This document shows positions 8,086 through 15,717 of a stretch of DNA of 16,888 nt, one piece after another; position 1 is the first letter of the stretch; every line of letters starts with the position of its first letter. Under the pieces are notes generated by a model. That model was given only the letters and a program-made list of their open reading frames with translations. It had not been told where the DNA came from and searched no databases. Origin of the DNA: JAYZBC01 sp036339375 (lineage in GTDB: Bacteria; Pseudomonadota; Alphaproteobacteria; MPNO01; UBA2964); contig JAYZBC010000019.1 in assembly GCA_036339375.1 (NCBI GenBank), forward strand, positions 1-16,888, given 5' to 3'. A program made the position numbers and the translations under genes.

Positions 8086-9387
8086 ATGCCACCAACAATT
8101 TTCCCCACGGGTGTGACCATTTATGATCCCAGGAAAGCCTACAACTGCTTCGTAAGTTACGATGGACGAAACGGCCACGCTTACCTGATAGATATGAATG
8201 GCAATGAGACCAAAGTATGGCCTTTTTCTGCAATGCCCGCAGAGATGATTGACCCAGCACTTAACGATGGCAAACGGGGCCATGTTATTCTTCAGAAAGA
8301 ACGCCATAATTTTTTCAATGAAACACTGGTGGAGCTCAATTGGGATGAGAACGTGGTTTGGCAATGGGGAGAAAAAGCTCCCGGTGGTGCGGTAAAACAA
8401 AGTCACGATGTCGCACGTTTACCAAACGGTAACACGCTTGTACTCTCCAGGTTGCCCCACCGCGTTCCTTCGATCTCGGACGACCCAATCATGGATCAAG
8501 CTTTCTATGAGGTCACAACAGAAGGAGAAATCTCCTGGCAATGGTTGTCGAGCGACCATATTGACGAGTTTGGTTTATCTCGGGAGCAACGGAAATTGTT
8601 GCTCAGCAACAGGATGAGACCTAGAAGGACTGGGCTTCTTGCTCTCAACAACATGTCACCACTGGGAACAAACAAATGGTTCGACTCCGGAGATAAGAGG
8701 TTTCACCCAGACAACATTATGACCTGTTCCCGGGACGGCAATTTTGTTGCAATAATCTCAAAATCAAACGGCGAAGTGGTCTGGCAAATGGGGCCAGATT
8801 ATCCAGGTGCTTATGACTTCTCCAAAAAGAGCTTTATTGGCGATGTCCCTCGTCAGGTTGATTCAGTTGCCGGCCAACACGATGCCCATTTGATCCCAAA
8901 AGGACTTCCCGGGGAGGGTAACGTGTTAATTTTTGATAATCAGGGGTCGGCCGGTTTCCCCCCTGTTTATTTGGAACTTTTTCTAGGGTCGCGAGTAATT
9001 GAGGTTGATCCCACGACCAAGGAGATTGTATGGCAGTATGATGGTCTGGCCTCAGGCGCTCAGTGTTGGACCTTCATAAGCTTTCATGTGAGTAGTGCGC
9101 GACGGCTGCCAAATGGAAATACGCTAATTTGTGAAGGTGACTTTGGCAGAATATTTCAGGTAACTCCAGGCGGAGAAATCGTTTGGGAGTACGTCAATCC
9201 TAACTTTGAAAGAGAGATAGAGCCTGGTTTCACTGACAAGCCGAATGCTTTCACGTCGATCTTTATGGCTGAGCGGAATTGGATATACCGGGCTCAACCT
9301 GTCCCCTACGACTGGGTTCCTGCGGATACCCCCCACAGTGAAACGCCGGTTATCCCACCTCAAAAGGATAATTTTAAATTAACGTGA
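8086..9387 (+). CDS. Arylsulfotransferase-like (ASST family) beta-propeller protein, no signal peptide
   Basis: A 433-residue protein with a repeated tryptophan blade motif: VWQW at 91-94, SWQW at 150-153, VWQM at 232-235, VWQY at 315-318 and VWEY at 366-369. LPNGNTL occurs twice, at 112-118 and 341-347. These repeats and the opening RKAYNCFVSYDGRNGHAYLI match arylsulfotransferase-like propellers. Known ASST enzymes move sulfate between phenols in the periplasm, but this protein has no N-terminal signal peptide, so a cytoplasmic place and a different reaction are possible. Conserved histidines occur in SHDV (107) and GQHDAH (265, 268). An AAAGGAC site precedes the ATG by about nine bases. It follows the Rieske gene on the same strand after a 225-bp gap that holds a small hairpin (7903-7928) without a good U-tract. 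Confidence 0.8.
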   Translation: MPPTIFPTGVTIYDPRKAYNCFVSYDGRNGHAYLIDMNGNETKVWPFSAMPAEMIDPALNDGKRGHVILQKERHNFFNETLVELNWDENVVWQWGEKAPGGAVKQSHDVARLPNGNTLVLSRLPHRVPSISDDPIMDQAFYEVTTEGEISWQWLSSDHIDEFGLSREQRKLLLSNRMRPRRTGLLALNNMSPLGTNKWFDSGDKRFHPDNIMTCSRDGNFVAIISKSNGEVVWQMGPDYPGAYDFSKKSFIGDVPRQVDSVAGQHDAHLIPKGLPGEGNVLIFDNQGSAGFPPVYLELFLGSRVIEVDPTTKEIVWQYDGLASGAQCWTFISFHVSSARRLPNGNTLICEGDFGRIFQVTPGGEIVWEYVNPNFEREIEPGFTDKPNAFTSIFMAERNWIYRAQPVPYDWVPADTPHSETPVIPPQKDNFKLT

Positions 9388-9494
9388 CTAACGTTGAACA
9401 AGGGGAGGACAATCACCAGTCACATGCCATAGCATTAATATATGTTGTGAGGACACCTGGGTTACAATTATCAGGAAATAAAGTTACATCACCC

Positions 9495-9528
9495 AAAAAA
9501 AACTACCAAATCCCGTTATTTATTTGGT
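9495..9528 (-). terminator. Rho-independent terminator after the AhpD-like gene
   Basis: Directly after the stop codon, the minus strand forms a perfect 7-bp stem, ACCAAAT / ATTTGGT, with a 10-base loop. AG and eight consecutive T residues follow. This is a strong intrinsic terminator. On the plus strand the same stem lies about 120 bp past the arylsulfotransferase-like gene but lacks a clean T-run. Confidence 0.8.
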
Positions 9529-9529
9529 C

Positions 9530-10129
9530 TTATTTCAGGGCAGGACGACCAACACTTAACGCCTCTACCGCGTCAGAACTATCCGTGAACCATTCATCAT
9601 CCAATTCGACACCCAGCGCATCAGCAAACTTCGAAATATAAACGCGGTATGATGCCGCCCCGACGATTTCTAAAATTTGGAGATCGGAAAAACCAACCTT
9701 TCTCAATTCCTCGATGTCACTTTCCTTTATCTTCCAAGCATCTCCAGCTACCTGCTCACTAAACTCGAGCATGGCATATTCCGCTGGATCGGTAATAACA
9801 CTGCGCCAATCTTCCGTCAGCGCAACCACTTCCTCCAACTCTGTTTCACCTTGCCTACGGAGAAACTCTCCGTGGTTAACAGTTCAAAACGTACACTTAA
9901 GTCTCGCTGCGATGACCGTGGCAATCAGTTCCTCTTTGCGTTCCCCGAGGCTTGAACCGCCAAAGGTGACAGTGTGTGATAACTCGCGCGCCGCACGCAA
10001 AAACGCCGGCTTTAAACTGTATGCAGATACCAAACTACTCACAGATCTACCCTGCGCTTTAAGTTCGTCATAGGCCTCTTTTAGTGCACCAGTTGCGTGT
10101 TCCGGCCGAACTGTTTTAATCCAAGTCAT
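9530..10129 (-). CDS. Selenocysteine-containing AhpD-like / CMD-family peroxidase (TGA at 9884-9886 read as Sec)
   Basis: Two same-frame fragments of one family, separated only by a TGA at codon 82, make a 199-residue peroxidase-related protein. The start ATG at 10129 has GAGAGGAAG seven bases upstream. The N-terminal half (MTWIKTVRPEHATGALKEAY) and the C-terminal half (TEDWRSVITDPAEYAMLEF, then KVGFSDLQILEIVGAASY) are both typical of the alkylhydroperoxidase AhpD/carboxymuconolactone decarboxylase family. The active site reads C79-TF-U82-TVN-H86, matching CxxCxxxH with selenocysteine at the second cysteine, and Glu67 sits 12 residues before Cys79 as in AhpD. The sequence runs unbroken on both sides of the TGA. 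AhpD proteins reduce peroxides through the CxxC pair, and a selenol at the attacking position should raise reactivity. A SECIS hairpin, own promoter and terminator support an intact gene. Automatic calling would give two short CDSs (81 and 102 aa). A point-mutated pseudogene is the alternative. Confidence 0.9.
9854..9875 (-). promoter_or_regulatory. Bacterial SECIS element of the AhpD-like selenoprotein gene
   Basis: In the minus-strand mRNA, ACGGAGA-GUU-UCUCCGU is a perfect 7-bp hairpin with a three-base loop starting GU. It is extended by two C-G pairs across one bulged A (CC ... A GG). The loop begins 17 nt after the UGA at 9884-9886. A short stem close behind the UGA with a G at the start of the apical loop is what SelB recognises in bacteria. 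The stem is far stronger than surrounding coding sequence would need by chance. Confidence 0.82.
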
Positions 10130-10431
10130 ACTATTCTTCCTCTCGCAGTTTGATTGTGCTTGTTTATAATATGTGAATCACCATTTTCGGTCAAAATGGA
10201 ATGTTTACAATTTTAAATCATTTACTTCTATTTTGTTCCAACTCTTTACCAAAATAAAAATTGGTTTTTAAGAAATTCAAATGTTTTAAATAGAACACAA
10301 ACATTTTGCATTTTAGGTGGCGGCTAAGCTTTAAAGCAGCCTAATTTTGAAAAATTACCTCCGCACAATTTTTAGGTTTTTATTCAGTGCAACCATTAGA
10401 ATTTTGTCAAAGCCGGAACAAACACCTACAC
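10130..10431. other. Non-coding gap between the YCII-like and AhpD-like genes
   Basis: This 302-bp AT-rich stretch carries no credible gene on either strand. It holds the promoter and ribosome binding site of the AhpD-like gene at its left end (10130-10194). The rest, about 10,200-10,431, is low-complexity A/T-rich DNA after the YCII-like gene stop, where I see no hairpin with a U-tract. Confidence 0.6.
10166..10194 (-). promoter_or_regulatory. Sigma70-like promoter of the AhpD-like selenoprotein gene
   Basis: On the minus strand, TTGACC (plus 10189-10194) and TATTAT (plus 10166-10171) are separated by exactly 17 bp. Each matches five of six consensus bases. Transcription would begin near 10158, giving a leader of about 30 nt before the ATG at 10129. 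With the terminator at 9495-9528, this makes the gene a single-gene transcript. Confidence 0.6.
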
Positions 10432-11040
10432 CTATACAATTTGTCCCGGACGACCGCCGAATTTATATCGTTCCACCAAAACTTCGTTATAAAGACCATT
10501 GGTGTAAAATGGTTCTTTAGAAAGAAAAACTTCTACATCAGTACGCAACGGAAGCGCGATAAGGTTTGCGCTACCCTCCCACAACTCTCCCGTTTGATTT
10601 CGAAGGCCACCCCGAACGATGAAATTTTCTACGTCATAGTCCGCAAAGTAGGCTCGATGCGCATCCACCAATTCGTTACGCCGGTCATTGGCTCCCGGCT
10701 TTCCGAAACCCCGAATGTACCAGCACACCTGACCTTTCTTCCGGGGAAATTCCCTCTGTGTCCGACCAAGTGCATGATGCCAACGATTAATACGCACTTC
10801 GGAAAATACGCCATTGAGATTGTGAGGTTCATGGGCGATAAACTGGCGCACTGAATCAACATCATCGAATTCAACGTATAAAACGCTCGACAGCGTACGC
10901 TCACCATCGTCCGTCTGCGTTGCACCCCGGGCAACGAAGTGTTCCTGATACTCATCCAAATAGGCCCAATGAGCCTCACGACTACCCGCACGGCGCTCAG
11001 GAGTAGCCGGGTTATCGATTAGCTGTATATGAAAGTGCAT
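10432..11040 (-). CDS. Tandem YCII-like (dimeric alpha/beta barrel) protein
   Basis: A 202-residue protein built from two related halves of about 90 residues. AHWAYLDEYQEHFVARGA (23-40) corresponds to AHRAYFADYDVENFIVRGG (127-145), and FIAHEPHNLNGVFSEVRINR (67-86) to FLSKEPFYTNGLYNEVLVER (172-191). This pattern fits YciI/YCII proteins of the dimeric alpha+beta barrel superfamily, normally homodimers of one-domain chains; here the two domains appear fused. Related barrels include muconolactone isomerases, but no activity can be assigned. GGTGAG lies six bases before the ATG. It is on the same strand as the AhpD-like gene, which has its own promoter, and downstream of tRNA-Pro with a hairpin between. 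Confidence 0.75.
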   Translation of the reverse strand: MHFHIQLIDNPATPERRAGSREAHWAYLDEYQEHFVARGATQTDDGERTLSSVLYVEFDDVDSVRQFIAHEPHNLNGVFSEVRINRWHHALGRTQREFPRKKGQVCWYIRGFGKPGANDRRNELVDAHRAYFADYDVENFIVRGGLRNQTGELWEGSANLIALPLRTDVEVFLSKEPFYTNGLYNEVLVERYKFGGRPGQIV

Positions 11041-11138
11041 GTTTTCTCACCTTGTAGAACAATACCCTTTAAGACCATCCAAAAACAAAATTGATCGTAA
11101 TTTTTTCGAATGGTTGCAGAGGTATTTTCCATAAACTA

Positions 11139-11166
11139 AGGGGTTCTGGTATCCTCCAAAACCCCT
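11139..11166 (-). terminator. Hairpin downstream of tRNA-Pro, candidate terminator
   Basis: An 11-bp stem with one G-U pair in minus-strand RNA (AGGGGTTTTGG / CCAGAACCCCT, six-base loop) lies 17 bp past the tRNA 3' end. Only a loose T-rich stretch (TAGTTTA) follows on the minus strand, while the plus side is followed by CTTTT and a later T-run. It may end tRNA transcription before the YCII-like gene. Confidence 0.5.
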
Positions 11167-11182
11167 CTTTTCTAGCATTTTT

Positions 11183-11259
<77 letters not shown>

Positions 11260-11319
11260 TAATTTTTTACATATTAATTTTACTTTTGGTGAAAATTTTC
11301 CTAATCAACACGTTTTAAT

Positions 11320-11784
11320 TCAATTGTTATTCTTTAATATTTCCTTTAAGTCTTCTAACTCTTTTAAGACTAAAATTAGTTCTGATGTATTTTCCTCGTT
11401 CAAAACTCTGGATCCAGACTTAATTAACTGCGAAGAATTTAGAGATCCGCGTTGAGTTTTTGAACGTCCTGTTGCTTTAATTTTTAAATTTTTTGAGGTA
11501 TCACGTAATAACTTTTGGACCCCTTTAATGGTATACCCATCATCGTAAAGTAACGACCGAATTTTCTTTAACAAAATAATATCTTCCGGTCTATAGTAGC
11601 GACGACCCCCTGCTCTTTTCATTGGGCGCAACTGAGTGAATTTTGTTTCCCAGAAACGAAGGACGTGTAAGTGAACGCTTAACTCTGATGCTACTTCACT
11701 TATTGTCCTAAAAGCAGCAGCCGACTTATGGTTGCGACGACCGTTATCATCCTCTACCTCTTTTATGGAAACAGGTTCACTCAT
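11320..11784 (-). CDS. MerR-family transcriptional regulator
   Basis: A 154-residue protein with an N-terminal MerR-type winged helix: helix-turn-helix FRTISEVASELSVHLHVLRF (25-44), wing RAGGRRYYRPED (57-68) and the second helix pair ending at GYTIKGVQKLL (83-93). The C-terminal half is short and charged, with no conserved cysteines, so no metal sensing is apparent. This small MerR protein directly after ihfA is a common arrangement in alphaproteobacteria; its targets are not known to me. It starts 24 bp after ihfA and is likely co-transcribed. The ribosome binding site is weak. Confidence 0.9.
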   Translation of the reverse strand: MSEPVSIKEVEDDNGRRNHKSAAAFRTISEVASELSVHLHVLRFWETKFTQLRPMKRAGGRRYYRPEDIILLKKIRSLLYDDGYTIKGVQKLLRDTSKNLKIKATGRSKTQRGSLNSSQLIKSGSRVLNEENTSELILVLKELEDLKEILKNNN

Positions 11785-11808
11785 TTGGTACCAGTAGACC
11801 CTTTTCCT

Positions 11809-12108
11809 TTAAACTTCATTTTTGTTGATCCTTTTCTTAAGAACTTGTGATGCCCGAAAAACAAGAACTCGGCGCGGTTTAATTGGAACTTCTTCTCCTG
11901 TTTTAGGATTTCTTCCTTGTCGTTCTCCCTTTTGACGCACTAAAAAGGTTCCGAAGGAAGAGATTTTTACGGGTTCACCAAGAATTAAGGTTTCGCTTAT
12001 TTCGTTAATGATGCTCTCGACCAAATCAGAAGATTCATTTCGAGATAAACCAACTTCTTCGTAAACAGCTTCACTCAGTTGTGCACGCGTTAATGTTGAT
12101 TTTGCCAT
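11809..12108 (-). CDS. ihfA: Integration host factor subunit alpha
   Basis: A 99-residue HU/IHF-family DNA-bending protein. It has the core FGTF at 52-55 and the beta-arm GRNPKTGE at 65-72 with the proline (Pro68) that intercalates into DNA. IHF is an alpha-beta heterodimer that bends DNA at specific sites in recombination, replication and transcription. The open frame extends seven codons further upstream to 12129, but the ATG at 12108 (MAKSTLTRAQL) matches the usual family start and length and follows a GGGGGCGG stretch, so I chose it. It lies between fabH (98 bp upstream) and the MerR-type gene. Confidence 0.93.
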   Translation of the reverse strand: MAKSTLTRAQLSEAVYEEVGLSRNESSDLVESIINEISETLILGEPVKISSFGTFLVRQKGERQGRNPKTGEEVPIKPRRVLVFRASQVLKKRINKNEV

Positions 12109-12206
12109 AACCGCCCCCATACGACGCATGACGGACGGTAACGAAACCGAAGATGACCGTCAATAAGGTAAAAAATTGCATCTTTAAAAAAACGTTAAAA
12201 TAAAAA

Positions 12207-13172
12207 TTACCAACGAATTAGACTAGCACCCCAGGTGAAACCACCGCCCATGGCTTCCATTACCACCATATCTCCACGTTTTATACGTCCATCCGAAACC
12301 GCTACATCCAGAGCCAAGGGAATTGACGCTGCAGACGTATTAGCATGTCGATCAACTGTCACGACTACCTTTTCTGGTGCTATCTTCAATTTTTTTGCGG
12401 TCCCTTCCAAAATTCTTTTATTTGCTTGATGAGGCACTAACCAATCAATGTCATCTATTTCCAATTTATTAAATTTAAGCACTTCGTTCAAAACGGATGC
12501 CAAATTAGTCACAGCATGCCGAAAAACATCCCTTCCGACCATCTTTAGATGTCCCACAGTTTGAGTAGATGAAGGACCACCATCAACAAATAGCAAATCA
12601 CGATAACGTCCATCCGAATGCAAATGGTTACTAAGAATTCCGCGTTCACTAGTTGGCTTTTCAGCGGCCAACACGACAGCCCCTGCTCCATCACCAAACA
12701 GAACACATGTTGAACGATCTTCCCAATCAAGAATTCTAGAAAAGGTCTCAGCGCCTATGACAAGAACTCTATCTGCTTGTTCTAACCTAATAAAATTGTC
12801 AGCAACATTCAGAGCATAAATGAAACCGGTACAAACCGCATGGATGTCAAAAGCAGCACCCTTTGAAATTTCTAAAGCAGACTGAACTTTTGTTGCCGTC
12901 GCAGGAAAGGTATCATCGGGCGTTGCAGTTGCAAGCACGATTAGATCAATTTGGCTTGATTTACATCCAGCGGATTCCAAAGCTTTAAAGGCTGCTTTCG
13001 TTCCCAAGTCGGATGTTTTTTCATCATCAGAGGCAATTCGTCTTTCACGAATTCCTGTTCGTTGTAGAATCCACTCGTCTGAAGTGTCGACTTTTTCTGC
13101 AAGCTCTTTGTTCGTCACAATTCGTTCAGGGAGATACGAACCACACCCTTCTACCACAGACCTCCTTATCAT
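12207..13172 (-). CDS. fabH: 3-oxoacyl-ACP synthase III (KAS III)
   Basis: A 321-residue KAS III, which condenses acetyl-CoA with malonyl-ACP to start fatty-acid synthesis in the cytoplasm. The catalytic triad is visible: Cys114 in HAVCTGF, His248 in VPHQANKR and Asn278 in HANTSAAS (E. coli 112/244/274). The ending GGGFTWGASLIRW is typical. Its ATG overlaps the TGA of plsX by four bases (ATGA), indicating translational coupling. The next gene, ihfA, starts 98 bp downstream. Confidence 0.97.
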   Translation of the reverse strand: MIRRSVVEGCGSYLPERIVTNKELAEKVDTSDEWILQRTGIRERRIASDDEKTSDLGTKAAFKALESAGCKSSQIDLIVLATATPDDTFPATATKVQSALEISKGAAFDIHAVCTGFIYALNVADNFIRLEQADRVLVIGAETFSRILDWEDRSTCVLFGDGAGAVVLAAEKPTSERGILSNHLHSDGRYRDLLFVDGGPSSTQTVGHLKMVGRDVFRHAVTNLASVLNEVLKFNKLEIDDIDWLVPHQANKRILEGTAKKLKIAPEKVVVTVDRHANTSAASIPLALDVAVSDGRIKRGDMVVMEAMGGGFTWGASLIRW

Positions 13173-14224
13173 CCTGCCTTTACCTGTGGTATATCTTGTT
13201 CACTGTATTCAGTTAATTCACGAGTGACAAACCCGTTTAAGTCATTGGCTATCATATTAATGGCCACAGCTATAGCATTGGAAAACCCAAACGCATCAGT
13301 GCCTCCGTGGCTTTTCACAACTATGCCATTTAATCCAAGAAAGGTTGCTCCGTTATAAATTCTAGGATCAATGCGTGCCCTCATCTTTTTAAATGCTCCC
13401 TTAGCTAAAAAGTAGGACAATTTACTCAGAACCGAACTTTGGTAGGTCTGCCGTAAATATTCCGTATAAAGTCTAACCGTTCCTTCTACAGCCTTAAGGG
13501 TTATGTTTCCAGTAAAGCCATCCACAATAAACACGTCAACTGTACCGGCTCCGATGTCATCTCCTTCAACGAATCCATGAAATTTAAATGGCAGTTTTCT
13601 CTCTTTAAAGATAGAAGCCGCTTGCCTAACAGATTCCCGGCCTTTCGCTTCTTCTGCACCAACATTTAATAAACCAACCGTAGGTTGTTCAATCCCAAAA
13701 ACTGTTCTTGCAAATGCGGCACCTAACATTCCAAACTGAACTAAATTTTCTGCATCACCCTCTATATTTGCTCCCAAATCAAGCATTACACTTTCACCCA
13801 CACGGGTAGGGCAAGGAGCCGCTATCGCTGGGCGAGTGATGCCGGGAAGCATTTTAAGACAAATTTTTGACATTGCCATCAAAGCTCCAGTATTTCCTGC
13901 TGAAACAATCCCCGCTGCATCACCATCCCTAACAGCATTAATTGCCAATTGCATACTGGATTGACGCCCTTGTCTTAACGCCACAGTTGGTCGTTCTTCA
14001 GCACTAACGAATTCAGTTGTATGACGTATTGACACCGAATTCTTTAATTCCTCATTTTTATTCAACAAGGGGTTTATTTTGTCTTCATCTCCAAACAATA
14101 AAAAACGGACGTTAGGAAATTTAACACGCGCAAGATTTACACCTTCTATTACCATTTGGGGCGCTTCATCTCCGCCCATTGCATCTAAAGCAATAGTAAG
14201 TTGGGTTTTCAATTCAAAATCCAT
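13169..14224 (-). CDS. plsX: Phosphate acyltransferase PlsX
   Basis: A 351-residue peripheral membrane enzyme that converts acyl-ACP and phosphate to acyl-phosphate, the acyl donor for PlsY in phospholipid synthesis. Family signatures include ALDAMGGDEAP near the N-terminus (12-22) and SAGNTGAL at 108-115. The length is normal. It starts 26 bp after rpmF and overlaps fabH by four bases, the standard rpmF-plsX-fabH arrangement. The gene ends in TGA, showing that TGA is still used as stop in this genome. Confidence 0.97.
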   Translation of the reverse strand: MDFELKTQLTIALDAMGGDEAPQMVIEGVNLARVKFPNVRFLLFGDEDKINPLLNKNEELKNSVSIRHTTEFVSAEERPTVALRQGRQSSMQLAINAVRDGDAAGIVSAGNTGALMAMSKICLKMLPGITRPAIAAPCPTRVGESVMLDLGANIEGDAENLVQFGMLGAAFARTVFGIEQPTVGLLNVGAEEAKGRESVRQAASIFKERKLPFKFHGFVEGDDIGAGTVDVFIVDGFTGNITLKAVEGTVRLYTEYLRQTYQSSVLSKLSYFLAKGAFKKMRARIDPRIYNGATFLGLNGIVVKSHGGTDAFGFSNAIAVAINMIANDLNGFVTRELTEYSEQDIPQVKAG

Positions 14225-14250
14225 TTAACTATCTTAATGTTAAATCCCAC

Positions 14251-14433
14251 TTAAGCACTGTTAACCTCAACTACCTCACTTTCACGGTAGTATCCACAGG
14301 CAGTACACACATGGTGGGATCTTTTTAATTCTCCGCAATTAGGGCATTCAATACGGTTTTCACTACTTAAACCATCATGTGAACGACGCATATTTCGACG
14401 TGACGTAGATGTTTTTTTCTTGGGTACCGCCAT
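14251..14433 (-). CDS. rpmF: 50S ribosomal protein L32
   Basis: A 60-residue protein beginning MAVPKKKTSTSRRNMRRSHD, diagnostic of bacterial L32. It carries a zinc-ribbon CxxC...CxxC (Cys30, 33, 43, 46), the zinc-binding form of the protein. It sits between DUF177/YceD, 116 bp upstream, and plsX, as in most bacteria. Confidence 0.98.
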   Translation of the reverse strand: MAVPKKKTSTSRRNMRRSHDGLSSENRIECPNCGELKRSHHVCTACGYYRESEVVEVNSA

Positions 14434-14549
14434 AATAAAATTCCAATCCTAATAATCCAAAACGGGAGTTTTCATATAGAAAATTGACTGCTGCTGCAAC
14501 CAACAAAAAACTTGTTTTTTAAGAAAAATACTTAGAGCAATTTGTCATT

Positions 14550-15083
14550 TTACTTTTTAGCCTTCAAATCCGCCAAAGCCGAAAACGGATGGTTAACATT
14601 TTCATTTTTTGGTCGTATATAGGATTCAACTCTTTTATAAGAAGCAGAAACAGATCTTGGATAGGGGTCAAGCCTTAAACCAAATTCTTGCACGGAAACT
14701 TCACCGATATCAATTCGGTCATTTGTATATGATTCAAATTCTCCCTCAAACTCAACGTTTTTCACTTCGAAGTTGCCATATTCCTGGAATTTAATTTCAA
14801 AAACTTCGTCTATATGATTAATAATTCGTTCCAAAGTTATCACACAATTTTGTACCACGCTCACAATCATGTGACCCTTCAATTTCATTACTCCTATCGA
14901 TTCTAGTAACTGTAGATTTAAACTGAGTTGAAACTTATTTACAGCAATCAAACCAAACCTCTTGGACAAAGAATTTCGTACTGCGGAATTAGCGTTTATA
15001 TCGAATTTAAGATTTTTTTCTTTTAATTCCGATGGATGGATTACCAATGAAATTTCAGGAACTAGACTGTTTTTCAAAATCAT
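14550..15083 (-). CDS. DUF177 / YceD-family protein
   Basis: A 177-residue protein whose position just before rpmF, central VQNCVITLER stretch and C-terminal NHPFSALADLK identify it as DUF177 (YceD in E. coli, linked to 23S rRNA accumulation). Alphaproteobacterial members diverge from the E. coli protein, so the identification relies on these short motifs and gene order. Its ATG lies inside the 3' end of the upstream chaperone gene (29-bp overlap) behind CGGTGA, suggesting coupled translation. This gene and its upstream neighbour are noticeably more AT-rich than the accessory genes. Confidence 0.85.
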   Translation of the reverse strand: MILKNSLVPEISLVIHPSELKEKNLKFDINANSAVRNSLSKRFGLIAVNKFQLSLNLQLLESIGVMKLKGHMIVSVVQNCVITLERIINHIDEVFEIKFQEYGNFEVKNVEFEGEFESYTNDRIDIGEVSVQEFGLRLDPYPRSVSASYKRVESYIRPKNENVNHPFSALADLKAKK

Positions 15084-15612
15084 TCACCGTATAAATATCA
15101 AACTGAAGTTTGCCCGTTAAAATAGTATCAAGTGAAATTTTATCCAACTGTAACTTTAAAAAATGAATATATTGAGCAATTTTTTCTGAATTAGTTTGAA
15201 CTGATTGTTCTTTAGGAAAAACATTCCGATTGATTGCCTCAATTAATAATACATCCGAACTGTCTCTAAGAGCCTTTTCAAAGGCCGATATACGACCATA
15301 AAAATTGGCCACCATTACTTTGACATTTTTACCAACACGAAGATCTCCGACTCCAATCTCACGCAATGACTGATCCATGTCAGCAAACATAACATCAAAA
15401 AGGGCCTGTGACGTTTTTTCTGAACGAGTGAAATTCGATTTGAGACGCCTCAATACCAGAAAAACATGCAAAGAAATCATGTTAAATCTACCGTCAAAAG
15501 TATCGGGTACACCTAAATTTGTGTAAAGGAAAGGCTGCCGTGCTTGTTTTACAACTGTAATATACAAGCTGGTAGCCACCTTTCGGGTTTTGGATTTATC
15601 CAAAATTCCCAT
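15055..15612 (-). CDS. Ubiquinol-cytochrome c chaperone (CBP3-like) family protein
   Basis: A helical protein of 185 residues with the CBP3/UQCC1-family core: FNMISLHVFLVLRRLK, then SQALFDVMFADMDQSLREIG and VGKNVKVMVANFYGRISAFE. Mitochondrial relatives help assemble cytochrome bc1 by binding nascent cytochrome b, and bacterial members are presumed to do likewise at the inner membrane. The frame has ATGs at 15618 and 15612; AAAGGA sits five bases before the latter, so I chose it. It is the first gene of the minus-strand block and overlaps DUF177 by 29 bp. It is divergent from the BamE-like lipoprotein gene. Confidence 0.85.
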   Translation of the reverse strand: MGILDKSKTRKVATSLYITVVKQARQPFLYTNLGVPDTFDGRFNMISLHVFLVLRRLKSNFTRSEKTSQALFDVMFADMDQSLREIGVGDLRVGKNVKVMVANFYGRISAFEKALRDSSDVLLIEAINRNVFPKEQSVQTNSEKIAQYIHFLKLQLDKISLDTILTGKLQFDIYTVNDFEKQSSS

Positions 15613-15717
15613 ACGCATCCTTTTAACATAAAAATCGGTTTTCTTGAATGGAACGAAATTTACAATTATTGTTTAAGTATGGCTATAGATAATAAATTTG
15701 TATTCCAAATAAAAAAA

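Noticed and set aside
5107..9886. Reassignment of TGA to tryptophan to explain both in-frame TGA codons
   Set aside because: TGA ends plsX, the MerR-type gene and the arylsulfotransferase-like gene at natural lengths, TGG is used for Trp throughout, and both internal TGAs align with catalytic Cys rather than Trp.
9530..10129. AhpD-like gene as a pseudogene or as two genes split by a stop
   Set aside because: The halves are in the same frame with no other disruption, the TGA sits exactly on an active-site Cys, and hairpin, promoter and terminator are intact. A TTG at 9838 with an AAGGTGA upstream could in principle start the second half, but that product would lack the active site.
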